From contig CM041200.1 in NCBI GenBank assembly GCA_023078555.1, positions 4,678,936-4,742,935 of the forward strand: a stretch of 64,000 nt of DNA. The letters run 5' to 3'. The translations under genes were made by a program, and so were the position numbers. Below the pieces are notes generated by a model that worked only from the letters and a program-made list of their open reading frames with translations, was not told the DNA's origin and did no database searches. This document shows positions 46,390-57,513 of this stretch, piece by piece (within the stretch, counting starts at the first letter, position 1; every line of letters starts with the position of its first letter). This DNA comes from Ulva prolifera. Taxonomy: Eukaryota > Chlorophyta > Ulvophyceae > Ulvales > Ulvaceae.

Positions 46390-47304
46390 GATCCTGGCTC
46401 TCGGGGCACACTGGATTCAAATTCTTGGTCGTATCCTATCCGGCACAGTTCGACGTCATGCCAGGCTATGGCGACACACGTTCTTTTGAATAGTTCGGGA
46501 TCTGCAGTGTGGCAGTGTCGTGCTGGGAGGAGCAAGCAGTATATCTCCTTGACCCAGTTTACTGCAGCTGCAGTAAACAGGGCCATATGACGACTGCCTA
46601 TATATCGAGGGAGTCATCGATAGCTGCGAGGATGCTCGTGCACGTGACCGGGTAAAGGCTTATGATGCTTTGCGATGTAATCCAGCTGCTGGTGCATTAC
46701 CCGTGGTCAGCCGAGTACTACCGAGTACAACCAGCTTTCGTTACTGGTGTATAGACGTGCACGACGCTCGTCGTCCGAGCCTGGGGAATCGCTCTGATGA
46801 TATCTGATTCCCTGCTGCATTTGCACCGCAAACACGCTGCAATGAGGGCGACTACCCTTCAGCTAGCGATGTCTCTGTTCGCCTTCAGCAGGAGAAATGC
46901 ACCAGTAAACCTCCTTTTTCAAATTGCAAAAGGGTCGTCAGGCTTCGTCTAACACGTCGAACTTCAAGCACTGATCGGGATCGCGTCCGCTGCGTGTATG
47001 ATGAGTTCTTGCGTGCGATGTATGTGTTTGCCGGATCTTAGCATCAAACATTGCAATGTCTTCCGGTCAGTTTCAGTGCTCTGCCGTGCAATTCCCGAGC
47101 CCGTGTAATGCATATTTCACCCAGCTTCAACTCCGCGCCTGACACCCTCTGGGCCCCACGCAACAGGCTCCCAGCGTGCAAAAAGTGTGTTGTGCAAATT
47201 CCAACATGAACCGTGTCGTTGAAACAAGGCTTTTACCCCAAAACGTCCCGAACACCCGGTACACCCGGTTCGATTGGCTGCCATGAATGCGGAGAGCCAG
47301 TTCC
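46390..47304. other. Intergenic region, nothing recognised
   Basis: Upstream of the Patched-like gene and left of the 101-bp array. No homologous frame was found. It presumably contains that gene's promoter, which cannot be delimited. Confidence 0.5.
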
Positions 47305-47487
47305 AGCTGCGTACAGGCAGATTATGCCAGCCTGCCAAGTTCACAGGTAAACGGATGTTAACTTGGAGCGTCAGGCACACACTTGTGTCTGCTGCAGGCC
47401 TGTACAGCTGCGTACAGGCAGGTTATGCCAGCCAGCTGTGTCCAGAGGCAACCGGATGTTTACTCGACGCATCAGGCAGACACTTGC
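47305..47487. repeat. 101-bp tandem repeat array, left part
   Basis: AGCTGCGTACAGGCAG occurs at 47305 and 47406, a 101-bp period. The units share TTATGCCAGCC and a following GGATGTT block. The array is interrupted by the non-LTR element and resumes at 49786. Confidence 0.75.
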
Positions 47488-47501
47488 CCTGGGCAAAAGG
47501 C

Positions 47502-47551
47502 GTGCCCTGTGCAAAGGCGTGCCCTGTGCAAAGGCGTGCCCTGTGCAACAT
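47502..47551. repeat. Triplicated 17-bp motif at the 5' end of the non-LTR copy
   Basis: GGCGTGCCCTGTGCAAA occurs three times in tandem (the last slightly altered) at the truncated head of the element. Confidence 0.8.
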
Positions 47552-47552
47552 C

Positions 47553-49231
47553 AGGGATGTGGCTGACCTGACCAAGGCTCAGGCCGAGCAGGCCCTCCTG
47601 CCTCACCGCCACGGTGGCATGGGGCTCCGGCACTACACCGCGGATGTGGCGGATGCGGCACGCCTTTCATCAGCTGCGCTGGCGCAGTGCGCGCTGGTCG
47701 ACGGTGTTGAGCGTGGCCGGCCGTTCCGCGGCAGCGCAGCCGTGGAGCTGCAGGGTGTCCTTGACCGGCTGCGCGCGACGCGGGGTCACGCGATCGCCGA
47801 CTTCGGCGCCGGCCCTGCTGACGCCGCAGCATGGGCGCTGGACACCACAGCGAAGCTGCGCCTGACGCAGCTGCAGCGGTCGATATCGCGCGCTGAGGCT
47901 GACGGGCGCAAGGCCGCCATGTTTGCTGCGCTCTTCATGGCCGGCAGTGGCCGGACGTCCCAGTTCACTGAAGACGGCCAGGCGGCGGCAGCCAGATTAC
48001 GCAGCTGCATGGGGGCCATGGCATCGGCTTGGCTCACGGCGCTCCCGGGTCCAGTGACGGGCCTGTCCGACCTGGAGTTCGGCGTGTACGCGCGGCTCCG
48101 GCTCGGGGAAGTCCTCCTGCCCCGTCTCAGCGGCGACGATGACACATCTCTGAATGCCTATGTGGCCGCAGTGATGCGTCTGGTACGCACTCGCTGATCT
48201 GCAAGTCGCTGTGGGGTACCGTCGTGGCCCGCCACAATCTCGTCATGGAGACATGGCGCCGCATCATGGCACGCGGCGGAATCGCGTCAGCGGTCGAGCC
48301 TCACATGAGCAGGCTCCCCCGCGGCCTCGGCCCCGGCATTGGGCTCGCCCGCAACGTCCCGGACAGCACGGACGCAGCTTCCCCGTCACTCACCACCAAA
48401 TCCTCACCCAACCAGGCCTCGGTCGCGCCCGCTCCTCCTTATGGCGCCCAGGCCCCGTCCCCCACCATCCTGCAGCCTGCTCCAGCATGCCCCGACAGCG
48501 CGACGCCGTCCCCCGCGGCCGACCACCCCGCAACCTCCCCCGCCCCCGCCGCGGTCGCGCCCGCTCTCTCCCATGGCGCCCAGGCACCCTCTTCCCTCAC
48601 GTACGCGGCAGTCCTTGCGTCCTCCTGTGCTGCCACAACGGCGACCGGTGCCGTCGCCCCCGCTGGTGCGGCCGCCCCCCACACCGCGCAGGCGGTGCCG
48701 CAAGCACCGCAGCAGTCGGTCCAAGCACCAGCTGCCCCGTCGCCGGCTGTGCCCCGGTCCCGCAGACCCGCACAGCGGGGCGACATCCTCGCGTTCTTCC
48801 CGGGCGCGCCGGTCATCGGCGACGTGTGCGTCACCCACCCGCTGGCTTCCTCGAACGTCAGCGCCGCGGCGCTCCGCGACGGTGCCTCGGCAGAGGCCGC
48901 CGACCGGCGCAAACGCGCAAAGTACGGCCGGGCCGGCGCGGGCGCTTTCACGCTGGTCCCGCTGACGCATGAGACGTACGGCCGTGTTGGCCCGGCCGCC
49001 TTTGCATTCCTCAACAGGCTTGCTGATGTGGCTGCAGGGTCTGGCGCGGCCTCTCGGCGGCGTTTCCTGGAGAACGCAATGCGAGATCTCTCGACGACGC
49101 TCTGTCGTGCAGTGGCGCGCCAGGTGCGCGCCGCAGCTCCGCTGATGGCACGTCACGCGGGCAAGGCAGTTTTGGCGGGACTCACAGTCCTGTCAGATGA
49201 CCTCTCGCCGCTTACAGGCCATCCAGCCTGA
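47553..49231 (+). pseudogene. C-terminal part of non-LTR retrotransposon ORF, frameshifted
   Basis: Two frames cover one protein. The first (to 48197) has ALLPHRHGGMGLRH and AWLTALPGPV...LRLGEVLLP, typical of the region after the reverse transcriptase of restriction-endonuclease-type elements. It stops, and the second frame (from about 48190 to 49231) continues with VVARHNLVMETWRR and VEPHMSRLP, then a long Ala/Pro-rich linker and a C-terminal domain with GDILAFFPGAPVIGDVCVTH and, further on, RKRAKYGR. The D...GDVxVTHP...K..KY pattern fits a PD-(D/E)XK restriction-like endonuclease, by analogy with R2/CRE-type elements. Polymerase motifs are absent, and the zinc-knuckle stretch expected near 48190 appears deleted. 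Confidence 0.65.
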
Positions 49232-49785
49232 ACGGTGGGGTGCCCCTCGGGCCCCGTCCGCTTGACGCCACCGACTTGTGGCCTCTGACTCCGGCTCCGC
49301 CGGGTCCGATGGGTGTGCGGGGTACCTTCGTTGGCATGTGCAGGGACTGCGGAGACGGCTTGGGCGGTGCATTGTCCTGGGTGCGGTGCGGCGTGGGCCG
49401 GCGAGGCTGCGCGGCGGTGTGCTGTGGCTCGGTGGGGTGGGGGTGGGTCTTGGGGCTAGGGCGGCCCCCGGCAATCGGGCGGCCATGATGGGCGGCCTCA
49501 GGCAGCGGTGTGTTGGGTTTGGCCCTGTCGTGCGGCGGCGGGCGTTGTGGTGTTGGTGGTTGTGATGTTGTGTGTTGGCCGTGGGGTCTGTGCGTGCGTG
49601 TGTGGGTTTTGGTTTGTGGGTGTGTGGGTGTGTGCTTGGCGGTCTGCGGATCTGTGTCTTTTGATGTGCCGGTGGCGGCTTTCCTGGGCGTGGTGGGTGT
49701 CGCGTGCGTGCGTGTCTGTGTGTTTGCTTCGTCTGTTTGCTTCTTTCGCGGTGCTGCCCGCCTTGCTGCCTTTGTCCTTGTAAAA

Positions 49786-50554
49786 CACTTGCGTCTGCTC
49801 CGGGCCAGCATAGTTGTGTATAGGCAGGTTATGCCAGCCAGCTGAGTCCAGAGGTAACCAGATGTTTACTCGACACATCAGGCAGACACTTTGTCTGCAT
49901 GTTACAAGGCTTGCCATACATGGCATGTGTACACACCTGAGCACAGCAATCGCCACCATTCAGAGAGACACACCTGATGTGTCCCTCTGTGTTCATTAAT
50001 GCCATGTGAGCCTTCAGCCCTGGGATGCATATGGCTTACAACTGGTATATCCGATCTTGCAACCTTCTCGCCCGGTTCGCTGTCGTTCCACAGAGTCACC
50101 TCACATGCAACGGTTCAATGCTGCCACAGGCCACGTTTTCAAACCGTCCAAGTGAGATCAAGATGGGCTGCGTCCGCTCTCGCCGTGAATTAGCATGAAA
50201 TTTTAGCGGAGACCATGAAATGTGACAGCCTCTACCTGCAGTAGGCCCACAGAGGCAGCAGCATTGCCAAAGAAAGCGGGAGAAACGACAGACGAGGTCA
50301 CGGTCACCAGGACTATCTCGAAGCCAGCATACGGCCCTGACCGATCATTCTGCATATGGCCAAGGGGATGCTGCGCAAGCGCCACACCACACCGTGTTGG
50401 TCTAGGTATACCCTGCAGAGATCTAAACTGAGCGTACGACATGAGTAGAGAAATCGAGTCATAGACGGAAAGCAAGCAGCCACCCCCACCCGCAATCTGG
50501 CGCCACATAGGGACAGGCGCTCACACCAGCGCCGTTGCAACACCGCCACAAGGG
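49786..50554. other. Array remnant and unassigned sequence between the two non-LTR copies
   Basis: Starts with a third 101-bp array unit (49786 to about 49905; TATAGGCAGGTTATGCCAGC). The remainder to 50554 holds no recognised gene; a 101-codon minus-strand frame at 50203-50508 has no known relatives. Confidence 0.55.
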
Positions 50555-50567
50555 ACACAGCCCGGAC

Positions 50568-52224
50568 GGTGGAGCCGCACCTGAGCAGGCTCCCAAAGGG
50601 CCTCGGTCAAGGTCTCGCAGCTCCCTCCACGGCCGGCAACGCGTCACCCTCTGCCACCTCCCCGCCCGCCAAAGCCCCGGCCGCGCCCTCAGCCCCTCTC
50701 GGCGCCCAGGCTTTGCCCCCCCTCTCCAGCGACACCTCCGCCACACCCGCGCGCGATGACGCCGCCGCCGTGCTAGGCGCGGCTGTGCTCAGCGCCGCCG
50801 TCCTCAGCCCTCAGACCCCTCCAGGGTCCCCCGATGCGTGCCCCGCGGCACCGCGTCCAACCTCTTCCACAGCAGCCCCCCCCGATCCCTCAGCCTCCCT
50901 GGCCTCGGCCGCGGCCGCAACCCCTCTTGGCGCCCAGGTCCCCATTCCTACCACCTACGCAGCTGCTGTCGTGTTGACGGATAACGTCGAGATGACCGGC
51001 CCAACCCCGGCATCGCCAGCCCCAGCAGGCCCCGCAGCGGCCGCAGGGGACCTCCCCTGTGCGCCGGCAGCCACCCGCACGCCTTGCGTCGGACAGCTGC
51101 ACGCGAGCCCCGCGCACGACGCCCCGCCAACCGACCTCCCCAGGTCACGCGTGGGAGCCCAGCGGGGCGACATACTCGCGTTCTTTCCGGGCTCGCCGGT
51201 GATCGGCGACGTGTGTGTCACTCACCCGCTTGCAGGTTCCAACGTTCGCGCGGCTGCGCTACGCGATGGCGCCTCGGCGGAAGCCGCCGACCGGCGGAAG
51301 CGCGACAAGTATGGCCGCTCGGGAGTCGGGGGGCTCAGCTTGGTCCCGCTGTTGCATGAAACATACGGGCGCGGGGGCCCGGCGGCGTTCGCATTCCTGA
51401 ACAGGCTTGCCGATGTGGCTGCAGGGGCAGGCGCGGTCTCTCGGCGGCGCTTCCTGGAGAATGCGATGCGCGACATCTCCACGACGCTCTACCGCGCCGT
51501 TGCGCGCCAGGTTCAAGCCGCTGCCCCGCTGATGGCGCGTCACGCGGGCAAGGCGATACTGACGGGACTTACGGTCCCATGTGAAGATCTCTCGCCGCTC
51601 ACTGGCCATCCGGCCTGAGCGGCGAGCCGCCCGCGGCGCCCTCGCCGCTCTCTCGCAGGCCGGGCGCCGTCCGAGGCTCGGACGCACTGATAGGCGGCGT
51701 GTGCTGCCTCTGCCGTGTGCCCCGACCCCCGAACACAGCGCGCCTCGGGCATGCTCCGTTCCGGGTGGGTTGGCGGGTGGGGGCGCCCCCGTGCGTGTTG
51801 TTCCGGCGCTCGGGGCTGGCCTGGTCGGGGCATTGGGGCGGGGGTCCTGGGGGCCCCCGGCGGCTTCCGTGTGGGGCAGGTGCCGGCCAGGCCGCTGCAT
51901 GGGGCTGCCGCTGCTGCGCGGGTGGCGGGGTCGTGTAGCGTATTGGCGCGTGGGTGTGTGTGTTGGGGGTTGGGTCTGGGCCGCGTGCGGGTGCGTGGGC
52001 GCGTGGGTCGGGTGGCAGTGTGTCGGGGCGTTTGGGGGTGGGTGCGTGTGGAGGTGCGTGTGGGGGTTGGTTCGTGTGGTGGTGTGTAGGAGTGTGGGGG
52101 TGTGTGGGTGCTTGTTGTGCCTTGGCGTTGGCTGTTGCTCTCCTGCTACTTGCGCATTGTGTTTCTCGTGCTCTCCCTTTTGGTCCTGGCGGTGCTACCG
52201 GCCCCTCCGGCTTTCTCCTTTGTA
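50568..52224 (+). mobile_element. 5'-truncated non-LTR retrotransposon, copy 2, with 13-bp target duplication
   Basis: ACACAGCCCGGAC occurs at 50555-50567 and again at 52225-52237, bounding a 1657-bp insertion. The coding part is related to the end of copy 1. The 3' region is GT-rich and ends CTCCTTTGTA, like copy 1. Confidence 0.85.
50569..51618 (+). pseudogene. C-terminal fragment of non-LTR retrotransposon ORF with restriction-like endonuclease domain
   Basis: An open frame of 349 codons starts at the truncation point (VEPHLSRLPKGLGQG). It runs through an Ala/Pro-rich linker into the conserved end: QRGDILAFFPGSPVIGDVCV, then KRDKYGR, GGPAAFAFLNRLADVAAGAG and SRRRFLENAMRDISTTLYRA. It matches copy 1 closely over the last ~150 residues, while the linkers diverge. 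The catalytic-type residues (Asp of GDI, Asp of GDV, Lys of RDK) are kept. It is a fragment because the reverse transcriptase is missing. Confidence 0.7.
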
Positions 52225-52237
52225 ACACAGCCCGGAC

Positions 52238-53354
52238 TGTGATACACCATGCTTTGGGGGAAGACCACATCGACGCCTCTGGCCACGGCGGGGCATCCTG
52301 GCTGGTGAACTCACCGCGTTAGTTGTAGGCCTCCTTGTAGCCGCGACCTGCACAGTCGCCCGGCCCTATTATTATGCGCCAACCCCATGTCCCTGCATGC
52401 CCCAGCGCACAGATGCTACCCCCCGAGCGCCGGTGCTGCCCCTCGCGGTGCACCTGGACACCGAAGCTGCCACAGAGCCCAGCATGCTGGGATGCTGGGG
52501 CGCAAGAGGGCCCCCGCTCAGGGCATGGAGCTGGAGCTCATCGCGTGCGGCACACTCGGCCGAATTACACAGGGTGTGGGCGACTGCTGCGGCAAGGAAA
52601 AAAAACATCCCATGTCATCAAAAGTATCTCTGAGTTGGCAATGCCAGTCACAGCCGGCCACTTTCAGAGCATTGCTGCCATGGCTGGCGAAGGTCACAGG
52701 GTGCTAGCATATAGACCCCTTGCAGATGCCACCGTGAAAGACAGCCCTACATACACCGGTCTGCTGGGACTGGTTTGTGATTGTGCCCAGGCAGTTGTCC
52801 GAAGCGGCAGAGGAGGTGCTGACATTGACCAGCAAGTCGGCAGACTGTGAGGCCAAGGAACCACTGAGACCAGCTGAACAACAAGAACGCAGGTGTGCTG
52901 CCTTGATTCATGGGACCACGGAACAGCTCCACAGGCGGGCACAGACTTGTACTCACATGCAGCTGGGAATCCCTTCATGCCAGATGTTGCAACCCATTCC
53001 TGCAGTGCAGCAGCTTGTAGCCCATTTGTCTGCCTCAGCGGGACCTGTGCGCGAGCCTGCATGATGAATGCTTGAGCCACAACCAGACAAACCCCACAGA
53101 GTGTACAATGAAGCTGTCACGCTTGACTCATGCTCACACATGCTGCTCCCAAGCAAAGGTTACGCTGGATTGACGGCGTTCGTCGACCGGGGTAGGTCGT
53201 GCCATTGCGTTGTGGCACACATCGTGTTGTGGGCGCAGTCTCACCGAGACAGCAGTCAAGCGTTCGTCAGGCAACAACTAGCATGTACACTCCGATACAA
53301 ACCGGATATCATGCATATCATATCAATTTTGGACACAATTATGCCTCGCTAATG
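52238..53354. other. Unassigned sequence between mobile elements
   Basis: About 1.1 kb with several short overlapping frames and no recognisable family. It may be older repeat DNA. Confidence 0.45.
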
Positions 53355-54420
53355 TGTAGACTCTGGGTTGGGTCATCGGGCCCGATTAGGCATGTCCCGA
53401 TTTATCGGGCCCGATGAGAAAAATCCCGATTAATCCTCCGATCTGGTCATCTTCGAGCTAAAATGTACTATGTCAACGATTGATGAGGTGCCATATGATA
53501 CATAAACATGTTTGCGGATTGTGACAAGTTTCCCTGTCGGAAAGTTCGACCTGTGGACGTTTTTGTGTGCGACTAAGCTCGCCGTGGACCGATACACGAC
53601 CACAGGTGGTCAGCGACGCAGGTTTGCGCAAAATTTGAAAGCTCGATTTGCTCTCATAGATTGTGTGAGTGCTGCACTCGATTCGTGACATGGCGTGCAC
53701 GTACTGCTCATGTTCTCGTCAAGGAGCTAGCACGAACGAGTACAAGGCTCACTCGGCTGGCGAACAGACAGAGAAGTCAGGAATGCATCAGAAAGATTCA
53801 TATGTTATGTTTCAAAGAAGTCTTTCGCGAAAGATTTGTTGGTTCAGGCCCGTGGCTGCGGCAAGTATTCGTGTCATCAGCAGTCTACGAGGCTACGCAC
53901 GACCATGAGAGGGCAGCAATCGATCAAGAATCAATGTGTCTGGTGTCTCTTAGTGCATTTAATATGTCGGACATTCGTAATGCCATCGCAATCATGATCA
54001 GAATTGGACCTGGTTGCAGTATATCATCACACAAGTGTGTCAGCTCTCTCTTGGATTAAACACACATACGTATATAAAGAAGCAATTGCTAATTATTGAT
54101 CAGGTGGCTTTGCACCCACCGGATTGCCTTATGGAGTGCTGTTGTGATCTTATGACTGGACAGATCCGAACAGCCAGTCGGAGCCATCGGTGAATGATGC
54201 TCGTGTCAATCCATCACAACTCATGCAATACTACAAGTATAGCGCTATGATGATGTGTTCTCGCTTCATTGGCATCAAATCTCTGTCAAACTTCGGGCAG
54301 ATGCGCCCAATTGTGGACATCCCTAAATATTCGATTTGCTTATCCGGATGTAGCCAAAAATTCCCTATTTATCGGGCCCAATTTGAAAAACCCCGACATC
54401 GGGGTATCGGGTCCAACCCC
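53355..54420. mobile_element. Candidate 1.06-kb non-autonomous hAT-related element
   Basis: The left end, GGGTTGGGTCATCGGGCCCG, is almost the same as the start of the 102-bp MITE and is followed by a second TTATCGGGCCCGAT. The right end, read in reverse, begins GGGGTTGGACCCGAT and is followed by GGGCCCGATAAAT. The interior is AT-richer than its surroundings. A 132-codon plus-strand frame at 53661-54059 shows no transposase motif I can identify. No 8-bp duplication could be fixed, so the ends are approximate. Confidence 0.45.
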
Positions 54421-54964
54421 ATCCTGGTGGAGAGCAAATACGTATGCGGATCCGAACGCTTCATGTCTGACGGAATCAACACCAACATCATGTACGCCCC
54501 CAATGTAAGGGACAGCGCAAACAGGCACAACTGACGAAATATGTTGTACTTTTTCAAGCGGCAGTGTTGATCGCATGTTGTCGCACCGGATCCGCGCGCA
54601 ACATTTGTGCGTGCGCCCTGAAGTGAAGTCGCAGAAAGTAACCATAATCCATGCTTGCAAGCCTTTTCCAAGGATGCGGGCCAGCCTTGAGCCGAAGGGG
54701 AGCTACTGAGCCCAGAAAACTGCATGATAGCCGGCGCAGAGCCGCCAACATCTTGTTCGTGCTGCATGCGACCACGGCGCAGCCCATGTAAGGTGTATAC
54801 CTGGGACCCGGGCTTGCTGAGAAGCTGTAGCAAAACCACGACGTCGGTTTTAACCACCAGAAGCTGTAGCAAAACCAACTCATATGGCTTTGAGTTCTCG
54901 GGCACGCAGTTGCGACTGTTTTAAACGAGAACCTATTATGTGTGTAGTAGGAGGTTAGTAGAGC
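54421..54964. other. Unassigned sequence left of the copia nest
   Basis: Contains a short direct repeat (AGAAGCTGTAGCAAAACCA near 54827 and 54861). No gene recognised. Confidence 0.4.
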
Positions 54965-55314
54965 CTATACCTGGAGAGCCGCGCAATAATCAGCAATTGC
55001 TTCTTTATATAGTGCGGACATGCGGTCAGGGCAGTCCTTCGCACTCCTCAACTGTTGCCGTGGCACCAGTGGAGTCGGACTTGGTCTGCAATCTGCCATG
55101 CTAAACTTTTCTAGAAGGTTCACAATCTTCTGTTCCTGGGACAATGTGATCGTTCTCTTTTTCCTGTCACGCTTGATAGAGGCGCCTAGTGCCCAAGACA
55201 AATCGCCTCAGTCCCTTCCCGTGAACACTTTGAGGATTCGGTCTATCAACTCCTTCACGCCCGTGGACCGTCCGAAGATGAACAAATCATCGACCCATAG
55301 GAAGATGAAACATC
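54965..55314 (-). pseudogene. Copia reverse transcriptase fragment (outermost element of the nest)
   Basis: Read on the minus strand it encodes CFIFLWVDDLFIFGRST, then an in-frame TGA, then LSWALGASIKRDRKKR and KIVNLLEKFSMADCRPSPT. This is the second half of a Ty1/copia reverse transcriptase. Its differences from the other two elements show a separate subfamily. It ends abruptly after VPRQQLRSAKDCPD. An LTR of the next element cuts it just before CFIF. Confidence 0.8.
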
Positions 55315-55661
55315 TGTCAGAAATGCTACATCTTGTCAGGTCAGACGCGAAGTCTCAGTTCAGATCAGGTCAGGAGGCCAGTGTTCCATACCTGCTGCGC
55401 ACAGAGGTAGAACCGAGGAACACTGTACGAGGAGATGCTAATACCGTGAAACAGTAAGAAGAATGGTTACAGATCTCAGCGTGCACACGCTTATATGCAC
55501 ACTGAACACTCAAGGATACGGCGGGAAACCCTCGCGGGATCTCTCTCAGTATATCGAGACAATCTCGGCTGGCGGCTTACCCCTGCACACGATCCGCAGA
55601 TCGTCCGTGCATGGGTGCACCTGTCACCACACTGCTGCCCGCAGGCTCATGCATTGTGACA
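55315..55661 (-). repeat. 3' LTR of the older minus-strand copia element
   Basis: The reverse complement starts TGTCACAATGCATGAGCC and ends TTCTGACA. It aligns with the 357-bp LTRs at 56850 and 63087 with substitutions and small indels. At 347 bp it is clearly older. Confidence 0.85.
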
Positions 55662-55741
55662 CTCCCCCATAAACCCTGCTACGTCTCCACTAGCTGGAGT
55701 TTATTACGAACTTCTAGCAAAGCAGGTCCGGGCAGCACTTT

Positions 55742-56849
55742 AGATAAACACATCCGCTAACTGATCAACAGTGCCTACCCATGCTACCTTAAGTTCATCC
55801 ATCTGGACATATTCCCGCACTCGCAAGTGCCGCACACGAATGTGCTTGGATCTGTCAGTGGACACAGCATTCACAGCCAAAATGTTGGCACTCTTATTGT
55901 CACCCCAAAGAGTTGGCTTATGTGGGACAAGCTTTACGTCGAGAAGCAACTGCTTCATCCACATCAGCTCGTTGGCTGTTGCACTCATCGCAATGAGCTC
56001 AGCCTCTGTTGTATCCCCAACCACTATACTCTGCTTCTTCGAACGCCAGAGAACACAGTTCCCATACACCCGAACAATCATACCAGACACACTCTTCAGA
56101 TCTGCAGAATTCGCAAAATCTGCATCTGAAAAAGCCTCTAATAAACACCCGTGTCCCTCAGAGCCTATAAATTTTATTCCTAAATTCTTTGTGGACTGCA
56201 GGTATCTCAGAACATATTGCACGGCAGACCAATGTTCCTTCAGACTACTAGACATGTGCCGGGCCAGGGCATGTGCCACATAGCTCAGGTCAGGTCGTGT
56301 CACTCCTGCAATATACTGGATGCTTCCTACAGCACTCATGAACCTGGAATGCTCAGCAGCACTGGCTTTCTCCAGGTCAGGATGCTCTTTCGCACTCCTT
56401 AGTTGTTGCCGCGGCACTAAGGGAGTGGGAGACTTGCGACAGTCAGACATACTGTACTTTTCAAGCAAGTTCTGAATTTTGTTTCGTTGTGTCATGACGA
56501 TTGTTTTGGCCTTGTGATCACGCATGATCTCTGTGCCAAGCGCCCATGCAAGTTCACCCAGGTCTCTGCCTTCGAATTTCGTGAGAACGATATCGACAAG
56601 TTCTTGCAGTCCCGCAGATCTGCTAAAAACGAACAAGTCATCAACCCATAAAAAAATAAAACAGCGACCAGATGTTCTAACATACAGTCCGGGATCACTT
56701 TGTGCGCACACAAATCCCATCTCTGCTAAGACCGTTATTAAAGCTTTATGCCACTCGCGAGCGGCTTGCTTCAGGCCATACAAGGTTTTATGCAATCTCC
56801 ATACATGTGCTGTCCCGTCAGTGAAGAACGGGGGCTGTTCAACGAACAC
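55742..56849 (-). pseudogene. Older copia pol, C-terminal part (RT palm to RNase H)
   Basis: Encodes VFVEQPPFFTDGTAHVWRLH, LYGLKQAAREWHK, CFIFLWVDDLFVFSRS and the RNase H region (SDADFANSADLKSVSGM, then TTEAELIAMSATANE). The frame ends early at LADVFI-stop, where the intact copy continues LADVFTKVLPGPA. Its 5' side is interrupted by the younger element's LTR. Confidence 0.85.
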
Positions 56850-57206
56850 TGTCACAATGCATGAGCCTGCGGGCAGCAGTGTGGTGACAGGTGCACCCAT
56901 GCACGAACGATCCGCGGATCCAGTGTAGGGGTAAGCCGCCAGCTAGGATCGTCTCGATGTAGTGAGAGAGATCGTGCGAGGGTTTCCCGCCGTAACCTTG
57001 AGTATTGAGTGTTCAGTGTGCATATAAGCATGTGCACACTGAGATCTGTAACCATTCTCTCTACTGTTTCACGGTACCAGCACTTCCCTTTAAAGCATCT
57101 CTCGGTTCTACCTCTGTGCGCAGCAGGTATGAGATGCTGGCTGTACTGACCTGACCTGAACAAGGACTGCGCGTCCTGACCTGCACAAATGATAGCTTTT
57201 CTGACA
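56850..57206 (+). repeat. 5' LTR of intact copia element
   Basis: 357 bp beginning TGTCAC and ending TGACA. I found no difference from 63087-63443 by eye. A TATA-like CATATAAGC near 57020 is a candidate promoter element. Confidence 0.95.
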
Positions 57207-57218
57207 TGGTATCGATGA
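57207..57218 (+). promoter_or_regulatory. Primer-binding site of copia element
   Basis: TGGTATC directly follows the 5' LTR, as in elements primed by initiator Met tRNA. The match breaks down after seven bases. Confidence 0.55.
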
Positions 57219-57513
57219 TGTTAGCGTTTATGTCTGTTTATGGTCTTGTTCAGGAAAGCCGTCGGCCAATGTCTGTGCGCAGACACGGCGGGCATTCCAC
57301 TGTTCTGCCGGCGCTCAGACTGCGGTCAAAAGCGCAGGCATCATTTAGCTCTCTCGTAGCATATTGTTGTTCGATACAATTCGAGAAGCTTGTTTTAATG
57401 ATCAGCGCTGAGAAAAGCGAACGCGTTCGCTTGTTCTCTCAACCTGTTTGCTTGCGAGCAATCCCACTGGTTAGTTGCTGCGCGCGACAAACAACCATCT
57501 GTCCTGATGCAGG

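Larger units (their letters stand above)
47488..49785 (+). mobile_element. 5'-truncated non-LTR retrotransposon, copy 1
   Basis: About 2.3 kb inserted inside the 101-bp array; ACACTTGC lies on both sides (47480-47487 and 49786-49793). It keeps only the part downstream of the reverse transcriptase plus a GT-rich 3' region ending TTTGTCCTTGTAA. There is no poly(A) tail. Confidence 0.75.

Noticed and set aside
54071..55015. A ~28-bp segment (AAAGAAGCAATTGCT) shared in inverted orientation at 54071 and 54988
   Set aside because: Too short to define an element; it may be debris of the outermost copia fragment.
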